DNA of 64,000 bases from the NCBI RefSeq assembly GCF_903995435.1, contig NC_067141.1, positions 49,367,466 through 49,431,465 on the forward strand. Reading direction: 5' to 3'. The notes under the pieces are model-generated. The model searched no databases. It saw only the letters and a program-made list of their open reading frames with translations, and was not told the DNA's origin. This DNA comes from Acomys russatus (Eukaryota > Chordata > Mammalia > Rodentia > Muridae). Positions 1-14,302 of this stretch are shown in pieces; position 1 is the first letter of the stretch; every line of letters starts with the position of its first letter. The position numbers and the translations under genes were made by a program.

Positions 1-3000
1 TCACAATTCTGAACATCTCAATACAAGGGCTCCCACATTTGTAAAAGATCTGCTAAAAAAGCTTAAACCACACATCGATTCCCACACAATAATAGTGGGA
101 GACTTCAACAGCCCACTCTCACTGAAGAATAAGTCATTGAAACAGAAACTAAGCCGAGAAATAACATCATTAACCAATGCCATGGGTCAAATGGATCTAA
201 CAGATATCTATAGAACCTTTCACCCAAACAAGAAAGAATATACCTTCTTCTCTGCACTCCATGGAACCTTCTCCAAAATCGATCACATCGTAGGTCACAA
301 AGCAAGCCTCAATAGATACAAGAGGATTGAAATAATACCTTGTATCCTGTCAGATCACCATGCTCTTAGGCTGCAATTCAACAACAACAGAAATAACAAA
401 AAGCCTACATGTACGTGGAAACTAAACAACTCTCTGCTAAATGACACCTGGGTCAGGGAAGAAATAAACAAATCAAGGAGTTTCTGAAATTCAATGAAAA
501 TGAAAGAACGACATCCCCAAATTTGTGGGATACATTGAAAGCAGTGGTAAGAGGAAAATTCATAGCACTAAGTGCCTTTAAAAAGAAATTGGAAACATCG
601 CACATAAGCATCTTAACGACAAAACTGGAAGTCCTAGAAAAAAAAGAAGCAGAAACACCCAAAAGGAGTAGACGTCTGGAAATAATCAAACTCAGGGCTG
701 AAATTAACAAATTAGAAACTAAGAAAACAGTCCAAAGAATCAACAAAACCAAGAGCTGGTTCTTTGAGAAAATCAACAAGGGAGACAGACCATTAGCCAA
801 ACTAACTAAAAGGCAGAGAGACAGTATTGAAATCAACAAAATCAGAAATGAAAAGGGAGACATAACAACAGACACTGAAGAAATACAAAGAATCATAAGA
901 TCCTACTTTGAAGGCATATGCGCCACAAAATTTGAAAATCTAAGGGAAATGGACGATTTTCTTGATCAATTTCACTTGCCAAAGTTGAGTGAAGAACAGA
1001 TAAACAAGCTAAATAGTCCCATTTCCCATACAGAAATAGAAGCAATCATTGATAGTCTCCCAACCGAAAAAAGCCCAGGGCCAGATGGCTTCAGTGCAGA
1101 ATTCTACCAGACCTTCGAGGGCGAGCTAATACCGATACTCTTCAAGCTACTCCAAAAGATAGAAATGATGGAACATTACCAAATTCATTCTATGAGGCCA
1201 TAGTCACATTGATACCTAAACCTCACAAAGACTCAACAAAGAAAGAGAATTTCAGACCAATTTCTCTTATGAACATCGATGCAAAAATACTAAATAAAAT
1301 ACTTGCAAAACGAATACAAGAACACATCAAAGATATCTTTCCCAATGACCAGATAGGCTTCATTCCAGGCATGCAGGGATGGTTTAATATACGGAAATCC
1401 ATCAATGTAATCCACCATATAAACAAACTGAAGAGAAAAACCACATGATCATCTCTTTAGATGCAGAGAAAGCATTTGATAAAATCCAACACCCATTCAT
1501 GTTTAAAGTTTTAGAGAGATCGGGGATACAAGGCACCTTTCTCAACATAATAAAGGCTATATACAGCAAGCCAATAGCCAAAATCAAAGTAAATGGTGAG
1601 ATACTCAAGGAAATTCCTCTAAAATCGGGAACAAGGCAAGGCTGCCCACTCTCTCCATATCTCTTCAATATAGTACTCAAAGTTCTAGCCAGAGCAATAA
1701 GACAACAAAAGGAGATCAAGGGTATCCAAATGGGAAAGGAGGAAGTCAAATTATCCCTATTTGCAGATGATATGATAGTGTACATAAGTGACCCTCAAAA
1801 TTCCACCAGAGAACTCCTAAAGCTGATAAACACCTTCAGCAAATTGGCTGGATACAAAATTAACTCAAAAACGTCTGTAGCCTTCCTATACACAAATGAC
1901 AAGCTTGCAGAGGAAGAAATTAGGAAAACCACACCCTGCACATTAGCCACAAGCAATATAAAATATTTAGGAGTTACTCTAACTAAGCAAGTGAAGGACT
2001 TGTTGGAAAAAAATTTCAAAACTCTGAAGAAAGAGATTGAAGATGACCTGAGAAGATGGAATGATCTTCCTTGCTCATGGATTGGGAGAATTAACATAAT
2101 AAAAATGGCCATCCTACCAAAAGCAATCTACATATTCAATGCAATCCCTATCAAAATATCTACACAATTTTTTAAAGACATTGAAAGTTCAATTCTGAAC
2201 TTCATATGGAAAGACAAAAAACCCAGAATAGCTAAAACAATCTTGTACAATAAAAGGTACTCCAGAGGAATCTCCATACCTGATCTCAAACTGTACTATA
2301 AAGCAATAGTAATTGAAACAGCATGGTACTGGCACAGCAACAGGCTGGTTGATCAGTGGAATCGAATCGAAGACCCAGATATGAATCCACACACATATGG
2401 TCACTTGATTTTTGACAAAGAAACCAAATCTATTCAATGGAAAAAGGATAGCATCTTCAACAAATGGTGCTGGTCTAACTGGAGGTCTATGTGTAAAAAA
2501 ATGCAACTGGACCCATATTTGTCACCTTGCACAAAACTCAAATCCAAGTGGATTAAAGACCTCAACATAAAACCAGAGACACTAAGTCACTTAGAGGAAA
2601 AAGTGGGGAAGAGCCTGGAACATATTGGCACAGGAGACAACTTCCTGAACAGAACACCAACGGCCCAGGCCTTAATGTCAACCATTAATAAATGGGATCT
2701 CATGAGGCTGAGAAGCTTCAAGAGAACAAAGTGACAGCCTACAGGCTGGGAAAAGATCTTCACCAACCCTACATCTGACAGAGGTCTAATATCCAAAATA
2801 TATAAAGAACTTAAGAAATTAAACACCACCAAACCAAATAACTCAATTGAGAAATGGGGCTTGGAACTAAACAGAGAATTCTCAACAGAGGAATATCAAA
2901 TGGCTGAGAAACACTTAAAGAAATGCTCAACCTCCTTAGTCATCAGAGAAATGCAAATCAAAACAACTCTGAGATTCCATCTTATACCCATCAGAATGGC

Positions 3001-4124
3001 TAAGATCAAAAATTCAAGCGACACCACATGCTGGCGAGGATGTGGGGAGAGAGGAACACTCCTTCATTGCTGGTGGGAATGCAAACTAGTACAGCCACTT
3101 TGGAAATCTATCTGGTGCTATCTCAGAAAAATAGGAATAGGGTTTCCTCAAGACCCAGCTATTCCACTCCTTGGAATATACCCAGAAGATGCTCCAGCAC
3201 ACAACAAGAAAATTTGCTCAACCATGTTCATAATAGCCAGAACATGGAAACAGCCCAAGTGTCCATCAGTAGAAGAATGGATAAAGAAACTGTGGTACAT
3301 ATACACTATGAAATACTACTCAGCTATTAAAAACAAGGAATATGGGAAAATGGGAGGGAGGGAAAAATGGGAGGATACAAGGGATGGGATAAACATTGAG
3401 ATGTAACAAGAATAAATTAATTTAAAAAATTAAAACAAAACAAAACAACAACAACAAAAAAGTAATTCCCGAAATTTGTGGATAAATGGATTGAGCTAGA
3501 AATGATCATAATGAGTGAGTTAACCCAGAAGCAGAAAGACTCAAATGGTATATACTCACTTATATCTGCATACTAGCCCAAGGGGCATGTCCCACAAAAG
3601 CCTTCACTTACCAGGAAACTGTGACAGAGGGGAGGACATCCTATTGGGACCCTAGATGAGAAAAGCGTGGGAGAATAGCAAAGTAGAAGGATCCAGAGGG
3701 TCCTAGAAACCTACAAGTAGAACATTACAATAGGCAGATTTGGGCCCAGGGGTCCCGCTCAAACTAAGGTACCAGCCAAGGACAATACAAGCGGTAAACT
3801 TTAAACCCTTACTCAGATCTAGCCAATGGTCAGAACATTCTCCACGTACTCTGGTTCCTCACATTTGACCATGTCCCCTGGAGGGGGGGAACCTGGTGGC
3901 ACTCAGAGGAAGGACAGCAGGTTACCAGGAAGAGACTTGATACCCTATGAGCATACACAGGGGGAGGTAATCCCCCTCAGGAACAGTCATAGGGGAGGGG
4001 AATAAGGGGGAAATGTGAGGAAGGGAAGAATGGGAGGATACAAGGGATGGGCTAACCATTGAGATGTAACAATAAATTAATAAAATTAAATTAAATTAAA
4101 TTTAAAAAATAAATAAATAAAAAG
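1..4124 (+). mobile_element. Decayed rodent L1 (ORF2 from the endonuclease tail to 3' UTR and A-rich end)
   Basis: Typical rodent L1 ORF2 protein in several frames: the endonuclease end (about 95-487), the linker (523-1203), reverse transcriptase (1209 to about 2000) with the FADD catalytic motif at 1760-1771, and the Cys-rich C terminus with a C-x3-C-x7-H-x4-C pattern at 3029-3082. Frame changes occur near 500, 1200 and 1445, and a TGA interrupts at 2732-2734. It is not able to make ORF2 protein. The 3' UTR runs about 3460-4070 and ends in an A/T-rich tail. The 5' part lies left of the window. It is in RIC1 intron, same strand. Confidence 0.93.
3335..3465 (+). mobile_element. Short L1 3'-end copy nested in the L1 ORF2 end
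   Basis: The block at about 3348-3425 (gggaggatacaagggatggg, then attgagatgtaacaa and aataaattaatt) repeats the true L1 3' end at 4010-4085, and is followed by an A-rich tail of aaaac and aacaac units. After it the host L1 resumes at about 3461 (attcccgaaatttgtgg). It looks like a roughly 110-bp 5'-truncated L1 inserted in the older copy. Target duplications are not clean. Confidence 0.6.
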
Positions 4125-4961
4125 ATGCCATCGTCGTCATCATCATCGTCATCCCAAGGAGTCGACTTTTCTTCTCTTTCTTCTTTTAACTGTATATCCT
4201 TTAATAACTGTTTTTTTTAGATCGTAAATATTTGAAATTTGCTGTTGTTGAGAGATCCAAATTAAAATTAGTATTCTCTGTTTGGTTGATTTTGTTATAT
4301 GACTTTTTAGTTTGCTGACTAAGATATGGGGGGGCCTCCCCATCCTTCAGTTCCTTCCTTTCCCCTCTTCTCTTATTTTACTCCTTTCTCCTTCTCCCTT
4401 GTTTGTCTCCAGTGTTCTTTACAAAAGAGCCCTGTAGTCCTTTCCAGATGATATGAATACCTGATTACCCCGGCACTCTGATGCTTGAATTTTGGAAGAG
4501 TTAAAAACTAGTTTACACCTGGACTTTTCTTTGATGTTCACTGTTTTGCCCAAAGGAAAAATGTTCAATTTTCTATTGGAGTGGAAGTTGGGTCTCTGTC
4601 AGCTGCTCACATGGGCTATAATGTGCTTCTTAAGTACATGTGAGCCAGCTCTGCCATTCTCTTAGAGACACCAAATCCCCAGCCTTCTGCGTGCCTAACA
4701 GTGCAAAGTGAGCTACTTTTAAGCATTCTTTACCATTTGTGTCTTTCTCAACTTCTAAAAATTGCTAGTGCCTTCCTTTTTCTTTGTCTTTACAACTTCA
4801 TGCTTCTGGAGGGAAAACAGTAGATGGTAGTCTTTGTGAGAGATTTGTTATGCAGATGAAGACAAACGACATCTTGTGAAACTGACTCTTTATTGAATGA
4901 GTGTTATTGAGCTACAAGTTTAGGGGAACATTCTTTAAGTCTTAACTTTTTCCTGTTGTAG
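4125..4961. other. RIC1 intron, no recognised element
   Basis: Starts with a small catcgt/catcat trinucleotide patch (4125-4154) abutting the L1 tail. The rest is AT-rich intron leading to the polypyrimidine-AG acceptor of RIC1 window exon 1. Confidence 0.5.
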
Positions 4962-5053
4962 CAACTTCATGGAGTTTGGCCCCACGATGTCACTGACGGG
5001 ACCTGTGTGGCAGCAAACAACAAGTACCGGCTGGTGGCGTTTGGCTGTGCAAG
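4962..5053 (+). CDS. RIC1: RIC1 window exon 1
   Basis: Codes for window residues 1-31, beginning QLHGVWPHDVTDGT. The acceptor is gttgtag and the donor gtgatt. It opens on a codon boundary and ends two bases into a Ser codon completed by the next exon. It belongs to the beta-propeller region. Confidence 0.93.
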
Positions 5054-7820
5054 GTGATTGGCGAGGCTTCGGCGCTAAGTTAAACCTAGCCTTCCTTACC
5101 CTGCCAGGTAGTGGGTGGGGGCAAGCACTGTTGATCCCAGCACTCAGGAGGCAGAGCAGGTGGTTCTCTATGAGTTCGAGGACAGCCTAGTCTACAGAGC
5201 CGGGGCTACACAGAGAAAGCCTGTCTGTGGGGGGGAAACATATCTTAACACACTCAGGGACTTGATTATGCCTGTCGTAATTATCAGTCATCTTAATATA
5301 AGATATAAAGGTGTTTTATTATTTTGAAACAAAAGTAAAGAACAGATTTCAGAGGCTAAACATTTTATTTGCAAAAGTGAGATGTTTCAACTGTAGAAAG
5401 ATGAGATAGGAATAAAAAGGAATAAATAAGTTAAGATTTAGGACCTTTATTTTTAATCCTTTAAGACAGGCATTTGAGGGAGGGCATCCTCCTCCTTTTG
5501 AAGCAGTCCCTGTCACGGGCATGGAGCTCACTAGGTAGGCGTGGCCTGCCAGCCAGCGCAGGCCTCGGCCCCTCCACCTCCCACCATTGGAGCTGCCTTT
5601 TCACCTAGGTTCTGGGGATTGAACTCAAGTTCTCATGTTTGTGTGCCATGGGCTTTACATGGGTAATTTATTTAATTATGAATATCCTTAAAGCTCACAT
5701 ATCAAGTCAGTTTTTTGCTATAGTTCATATAATGGAGAATTTTTAAATAAAATTGAAACCCAAACATTGTGACACATGTTTATAATTCTAGTACTCATGA
5801 GGCAGAGGGAAGAGGATCGTGAATTAGAGGCTGTTGATTATTATTATTGTAGTCTGGGCTACATAATGAAGTCTAGACCAGTCTAGAGTGCAGAAAAGAA
5901 GGAAAACATTTTATGTTCATGGCTTTGAGTTGTTCATATTTTATTTAGAATTTTAAAATGTGTGGGCATTAGTATATTTTTCCTGTGCTCTCCATGTTTT
6001 TCTTCTGAAGCAAGTTGAAGAGGAGGGTGTCTGTGTGTGAAACACGCACATGTGTTTGCTGCCTGGGCTGTGCACTGCTAAATCAGCCCTTTGTTTGGTG
6101 CTGTACACAGGCTGTTGTATGAGTAGACCAGCCTTTTCTCCCTTGTGCTGCTGTGCTCAGCTTAGTTCCGTTGCTTTGCAATTATCTACAGTAGTGTAGT
6201 GGACAATGTCTGCACTTCCTGGAAAATGTTAGAAGTCTCTAGAATATCTAGAAAGGAAGTGGCCTGTGCACTTGCTCACGCTGATGAGGTGACTAATTAT
6301 TTACAAGATGGTCTTCTACTCTGTATACCTTTTGCTGGAACATCGATTCCCATGATAATGCCTTTTCTATTTATTTTTGTCATTTTTCACTAAAAGTGTT
6401 GTTTATTTTCACAGTGGTTCTGTGCAAGTTTATACAATAGATAACACTACTGGAGCCATGCTGCTGTCTCATAAGTTAGAGCTTACAGCAAAGCAGTATC
6501 CTGGTGAGTATTTGTAATGTCTCTCTTGACCTGTGAGGTTAAATTCCAGCACTGCCACCCCTGCAGTGGATGGCTGAAACCATCAGTGATCGTGAAAAGC
6601 GCTGCCTGTTGCTTGTCCCGGGCACAGAAAGGCCTGTGGGAACGTTTACTTACAAATTCAACATAAGAAAGGTGCCCTGCATGTCAGTTACTCTCCTCAC
6701 TGCTGTGACAAATACCTTACCAAAGCAACTTAGGAACGGAGGGCTGCGAGGTTGGAGATGGCTTCACAGTAAGAGCGCTGCTGTTCCTCTAGAGGCCCGA
6801 AGTGTGATTCCTAGCACACACATGGCAGCTCACAACCATCTCTAGTTCCCGTTCTAGGAGAAGGTGCTCTCTTTTGACTTCTGCAGGCACCAGACATGAA
6901 AGTAGTCCGTAGACATACATTCAGGCAAAACACCCATACATGTAAAATGTTTTTGAAAAAGGAAAGGGCATGTTTGCTTTGGCCTACAGTTTAAGGATGG
7001 TAACAGAAACACAGGACAGCTGGTTATGTCGTGTCTGTTGTCAGGAAGTAGAGAGAGATGAATTCTGGTGCTCAGCTTGCTTTCTAATTTTTTTTTAAAG
7101 TGTGTGGGGTTTTTTTTTTTACTATTATGTATACAGTCTGCTTGTATCCCTGCAGGCCAGAAGAGGGCATCAGATCACATTACAGATGGTTGTGAGCCAC
7201 CATGTGGTTGCTGGAAATTGAACTCAGGACCTCTGGAAGAGCAGTCAGTGCCCTTAACCTCTGAGCCATCTCTCCAGCCCCATGCTTTCTAATTTGTATT
7301 CAGTCCAGGGCTCCTGTGGTGGAATGGTGCTGCCCAGTCTCCTCAAGGAGGTCTTTTCGGAAACACCCTCATGTATACCCAGAGATGTGTGATCCAGTCA
7401 GGCTGACAGAGCAGTCAAATCTCACTTTATCTGATCATCACACAGTGCATGCATTTACTGGACTATCAATGCATTCCACAAACAACACTGTTAAATAAGT
7501 GATGGTGAGATAGAACAGTTGTAACTAACATGGGGCCTTTCTCTCAAACACCTCTTTTTGGGGAAGTATGTAGGTTCTTGGCTATGTCTACTATACCAAA
7601 CTTAAACCCTCAGGTGTCACAGTACTAGAGTTATAATCTATGATTATATTTCATATCTTGTTTCAGAAGACTCAAAGGGAAGCCTTTTTATAGGTGATGA
7701 CACTTTCTCTTAGCTCAAATTGTTATATAAGAATCTTGGTAGCCTCTCCTCCATTGGCAGATTAGCATCCCCCTCCCTCTATCACCTGTCTGTCTGTATG
7801 TCTATCTATAATACATATGT

Positions 7821-7864
<44 letters not shown>

Positions 7865-9413
7865 CAGTTTTTCAGTGCAAACCTATTTTCAACTCTATGC
7901 CACCATCCAAAAACTAAGAATGACAGCTGTTTTGGGGAGGGGAGCATGCTAAGAACTTCATGTCGGCTTAGTATTTCCTAGGGTGACATGTCAGTCTGTA
8001 TTTTCTGCTCCTATCTTAAGCACACAGGTTTAATGCCTTTTCTGTTTTAATAATGTCTTTATCACATACTAGAGTCTAGATGTTTGAGGTATGACAGCAA
8101 AACCAGTACAAGCTTCCCTTTCGTCACACCACATTAGCCCAGGCTATCTGAAATTCACTGTGAAGCCCAGGCTGGCCTTGGGGTAGTAGTATTCATCCTG
8201 CCTCAGCCTCCCAAATTCAGCACGCAATTTTCTTTTTTAAAAACCCTTCTTCACCTTTTTAGTTATAACAACTTTTCATGTTCTCTTTTATGTGTCTGAA
8301 CTGCTAGCATTACCCTTGTGCTTTGTGACTATTAAGAAAAACAAGGGTTACTTGAACACAGGCTCTGCTGTACTGAGACAGTTTGTCTAATTGAATTTTG
8401 AAATTTTCACTTCTTGAATTTTTTCATTTATACTTTCAGGCCATGGTTAATCTTGGGTAATTAAGTGTGAAAATTGAAACCACAGATTTTGGGGAAGAGC
8501 TACTGTGCTGGTAATGCTGTGCTTACAAAGCTCACTTTAAATTAAGCAATTCATGCTCTAATTAAATACTGTTAAGACACATATGATAAGAACCTGACCC
8601 AAAAATTTCTGTGTAATTAAAGAGGCACCTGAACTATCCTGTTATCCCATCATCTCGTTCTGATCCTCGCTTGGTTTAGTTTTAGCCTGTTTTTCTTGTC
8701 TAAGCCTTTCTGTAATCTTACCTGATCTTAGTTTATTCTCTCAAATGCAGAATATCAACCACATGTTAGACAGTGTTCTAAATGCTGGATACATCATAGT
8801 AATAGGCAAAACTGGACATTCTTGATGAACCCTGACTGAATCTGTGCTAGTCACAGGATTAAATCTACACTTAGTGTCAGTAGAAATACTTTTTACTAAG
8901 ACTAAAAGAAAAAAATACTATGACTATACAATCTACTTTCTGAAAGAGCAAGAAATCCAGAGGCCAAGCTCCTATTGACCTTTATTTAACCTTTACCTCA
9001 TGATCATAAAATAGCCTCTGAGATCCAAGCTTCATTTTGCATTTGCCTCAAGAAGAAAGCAAACAAGGCATGTCCTGACTTTTGTCTTTAAGGCGGGAAA
9101 GCAGAAGGTCCCCAGAATTATCTTTTTCTACTCCAACTTTCTACTTCTATCTAACTGGCCATAGTGATTTTTTTTCCTAAGCTTTTTCGCAGAAGTGGGC
9201 AAGGGAAAAGGGTAGCCTTGGTATTGGCTTCTCTCTCCAGCAGGGTCTCAGCACTGTGGCGTATTAAGACCTGCCGAGTCCCATCGTGCTTTGTTGGTTT
9301 GCCTCTGTCCACCTCTGATTTTAATGCAGGCTATGCCAACAGTTTTGTTTGCTAAGTTACTGAGTCTAATCTACTTAATGAGTATCTAAAAAGTGATATT
9401 TTACCTTATTTTT

Positions 9414-9457
<44 letters not shown>

Positions 9458-12400
9458 ATTGAAATAGGTACACTTACTAGATTAGAAATTACTGCTCACA
9501 TTTCTGGTTTTAAATTGAATTTCCTTTTGAGGATGTTGCTCAGTTGATAGACTGTTTGCCATTCATGGCTTTTGTTATTTTTTAGTACTGCTTCAAAGTG
9601 AAATTTGCAGAGTGTGAAAATTCACCTCTATCAGCTATTCTGGAAAATTCTCAGTCATTATCTCTGAGTATTGGCTTTCTCATAGTCTTGTTTTCTGGAG
9701 CTCTAATTAGATACTTGCTGCATTTTTCTACATTTCTTTTATCATGGCTTCAAATTTTTTAAATTTCTCTAGACTGATTTTTACAATTTATTTATTTGTT
9801 TCTTGTATTTTTGCTGTCTGTCTTTAAATGATTAATTTTCTCTTCAGTTACGCTACTGTTCTGCTTAGTTCACCATTGAGTTTTACAGTTAGTTACTGTG
9901 TTTTTATTTCTTAATACCCTCTGCTCTTCCTCATCATAGTCCTCTCATTTGTATGTTATGTGTGTGTGTGTAAGGCTAAAGGTTGACATTATGTCTTCCT
10001 TGGTCACTTTCTGAGTTTTTGAGACAAAATTTCTGGAGGAACCTGGAGCTTGCCCAGGTTAGCTGGACTGCAGGCCAGCAAATCCCAGAGATCTTCCTGT
10101 CTGCCTCCCCACTACTGAGGCGGCATGTGGCACCATACCTAGCATTTATGTTGGTTCTGTGGGCCAAATTTAGGTCTTTGTTTGTTTGTTGTTTTCTGTT
10201 TTTTGAGACAGCCTGTCCTGGATTCACTTTGTAGACCAGGGTGGCCTCAAACTCACAGAGTGCTGGAATTAAAGGCGTGAGCCACCACGCCAGCCACAAT
10301 TAGGTCTTAATGCTTACAAACTGAGCACTTTATAATCCGAGCCATCTCCTAGCTTCCTTCTCTTATTTCATTTGTTATTGAGGAGGGAGGAAAGGCACAT
10401 GCCACAGCAAGCTTGTCAAAGGCAGAGAACAACTTGAGAATTGGTCTGTCCCTCACCACAGGTTCTAAGACCCAATCTCAGATCCTTGCACTTGACATGA
10501 CAAGTAGTTTTCCCACCAAAGTGTCCCACCAGCCCTTCTGTTTCTTTAGCTATAAAAACAGTCGTAATTTTATATCCTGTCTCCATTAATCTTAGCACCC
10601 AAAGACTTTGACTTTGCCTCTGCTTTGACTTCTTAGGATTTGTTTGCTTATGTATTTTAGCATTCGTGACAGTTAAGTTTGTGGATGCTTCAGGATTTGG
10701 ATTGTTGTGTATTTTTTTCAGAGATCACTTGGGTTACTACACTGCTCTGAACCCTTTGCATTGCATTCTCTGTACAAGTGTTTATTTTTCTTTCAACTAC
10801 ATTAATTACACAAATTACAAATCATGGTAAAGACTGAGTTTATGTGTGACTGGGACTGTTGTGGGACTTTAGTTTCTGTCCTATATAATGGATGAAACAA
10901 GAAAAACTCCCACCCCCATCTACATGGCAATTTATCTCTTACTCTCCTTTGTATCATGGATGCAGCCTTTATAATCTCAGCATTACCAGGGATCCTTACT
11001 AAATTCCCTGGTGTGGGCAAGCTCTGAGCTTTACCTCCTGACCCTTCACATGCTGTGCGAGTCTCCAGTCATGACGAAGATTCTCAGGGTTTGACAGATG
11101 AATTGAGAGGGAAAGTACTGTGTTCCAGTGCTCTGCGACATTCATCATCGTAGTTGTTTCAGGGTGAAGAGTCATGTGCACCGTCATCTGACACACTAAA
11201 GAAACAGAATCATTTGCACCATCATCTGACACACTAAAGAAACAGAATCATGTGCACTAGCATCTGACACACTAAAGAAACAGAATCATGTGCACAATCA
11301 TCTAACACACTAAAGAAACAGAATCATGTGCACCATCATCTGACACACTAAAGAAACAGAATCATGTACACTATCATCTGACACACTAAAGACACAGAAT
11401 CATGTGCACTAGCATCTGACACACTAAAGAAACAGAATCATGTGCACTGTCATCTGACACACTAAAGAAACAGAATCATGTACACTAGCATCTGACACAC
11501 TAAAGAAACAGAATCATGTGCACCATCATCTGACACACTAAAGAAACAGAATCATGTGCACCATCATCTGACACACTATTAAAGAAACAGAATCATGTGC
11601 ACTAGCATCTGACACACTAAAGAAACAGAATCATGTGCACCATCATCTGACACACTAAAGAAACAGAATCATGTGCACCATCATCTGACACACTAAAGAC
11701 ACAGAATCATGTGCACCATCATCTGACACACTAAAGAAACAGAATCATGTGCACCATCATCTGACACACTAAAGACACAGAATCATGTGCACCATCATCT
11801 GACACACTAAAGAAACAGAATCATGTGCACCATCATCTGACACACTATTAAAGAAACAGAATCATGTGCACCATCATCTGACACACTAAAGACACAGAAT
11901 CATATGCACCATCATCTGACACACTATTAAAGAAACAGAATCATGTGCACCATCATCTAACACACTAAAGAAACAGAATCATGTGCACTATCATCTGACA
12001 CACTAAAGAAACAGAATCATGTGCACAATCATCTGACACACTAAAGAAACAGAATCATGTACACTGTCATCTGACACACTAAAGAAACAGAATCACGTGC
12101 ACTGTCATCTGACACACTAAAGAAACAGAATCATGTGCACTGTCATCTGACACACTAAAGAAACAGAATCATGTACACTAGCATCTGACACACTAAAGAA
12201 ACAGAATCATGTGCACTAGCATCTGACACACTAAAGAAACAGAATCATGTGCACTGTCATCTGACACACTATTAAAGAAACAGAATCATGTGCACTGTCA
12301 TCTGACACACTAAAGAAACAGATAGTTGCTCCCAACACTCATTCTTATCATGCTCATTCTGGGAAGTGTTGGCTGCAGCCTTACCTCCATTTTACAGAAG

Positions 12401-12634
12401 CGGCTTCATACAAAACAAAAGACTTTGAAGATTACACACTGGTTGGTATTCAAGCTAATCACGGCAAAGCCAGCCTTCACTTCCCACAATTCACCTGTGC
12501 TTTGAGGTGTTCAGGTTAGATCAGGCCAAGGCTAACACTGGCCTTATTTTCGGTACCCTCCATGGACAGAATTCATCCTAGGTAAAATTCAAGTAGTCTG
12601 TGCTGTTCTGCTTGTTCAGATTTGAACATAAAGC

Positions 12635-12681
<47 letters not shown>

Positions 12682-14260
12682 AGGTATTTTTGAGTAACCT
12701 TTTTACCCTTCTCACTATCTTTTCACAGACATTTGGAACAAAACAGGAGCTGTTAAATTGATTAGATGGTCTCCTGACAATAGTGCTATAATAGTAACCT
12801 GGGAATGTGGAGGTCTGTCTCTGTGGAGTGTGTTTGGAGCCCAGCTGATTTGTACACTTGGAGGAGACTTTGCGTGAGTGGAAAAAAAGAAAGAGGATCT
12901 TTAAATAAATAATGCATTGTTTCCCTGGCAGCTCATATATTCAGAAATGCAGACCATAGAACTACCTTTTTTTAATTAAAAAAAAAAAAAACCCATTTTA
13001 CTGTTACATATTTTAATAGGATTCAAAACAGTAGTATACATTAGAGCTTATGGTTACATTATGTGCGCATCAATGCACTTTGCCCATATTTTACCTCCTT
13101 CTCACCAAGTAGCCCCCCGTCATATGTGTGTTTGTATTTAAATCTAGACTGCACACATGATAGAAAACATGCAGTGTTTTATCTATCATTCCTCAGCCAC
13201 CAATACCCTCTCATTTCCTCATCTCTCCTTTTTTCCAGGACCATCATTCTCCCCTCATAGTCCCCCTCACTGTCATGTCCCAATGTAGATTTTGCATAAA
13301 AATGGAAATGGGATTGTTTGTCTGAGTTTGGTATTTTTCGCTTAATATGACCTCTAGTTCCATCCATTCTTATTTAACTCTTATACCAAGACAGTTTGTA
13401 AAGCTCAGGTTTAATTTGTTGAGAATATATTGATTCTTTAAACATTGACCCTCCCCAAACTGAAAGCTGATTTAATAAAAATGTGCTTACTGATCCAAAA
13501 CACTTCTTTCTCTGAGCCTGGTTGTGAACATGTCCTTGTGTTACGATTTAAGGCTGACCACTAGACTTGTAGTATGCACCTTTAATCCCAGCATTTGGTA
13601 TGCAAAACTAGGGAGGTCTCTATGAGTTTGAGGCCAGCCTGGGCTACATAGCAAGACTCTGTCTCAAAAATAGTACTATGAAAAGCAAAACCCAAAGTGA
13701 AAGTGACTGCTCCTTCAGAATAGAATTATGTGATAACGCATGGGCGGTTCAGTTTTACATACTATTATGTATTTTTGTTCTAAAAAAAATAAGGTCAGTT
13801 TGATTTTCTTCTTCTTCTTCTTCTTTTTTTTTTTTAAGCTGAAGCTAAGTGCTATGTGTTTATATGTAACTGGAACACAGTCAAGTTTCTGTTCTGTTTC
13901 AGTTACAGGTCTGATGGTACCAAAAAGGATCCCCTTAAGATAAACTCTATGGTAAGTACTTTCTCTTTAAGAGCAAGGGTAGCTGGTGGAGCACAGGCCT
14001 TCTTTCCTTGACTTCATATCGATCTCGTAAAATCAGAAAGCAATTTTGTCTCTGCAGTTTTTTTTCCTGTATAGTTCATTGTTGGTGAAGTTTATTTATT
14101 TGTGCGTTTAAGATGGGGTTTCTTGCTATGTAACCAAGGCTGGCCTCAAATGATATAGACCAGGCTAGCCTTGACCTAACAGTCCTCTTGCCTTTGCCTT
14201 TACAGTGACCTTGTCTCAAAAATTAAGGTAGATGGCTTCTGAGGAATGACATACTGTGGC

Positions 14261-14302
<42 letters not shown>

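Noticed and set aside
1..4124. An active, mobile L1
   Set aside because: ORF2 is broken by several frame changes and a TGA, and the endonuclease start is not in the window.
11182..12321. CRISPR-like array
   Set aside because: The units are directly adjacent 38-mers with no unique spacers, in a mammalian intron. It is a minisatellite.
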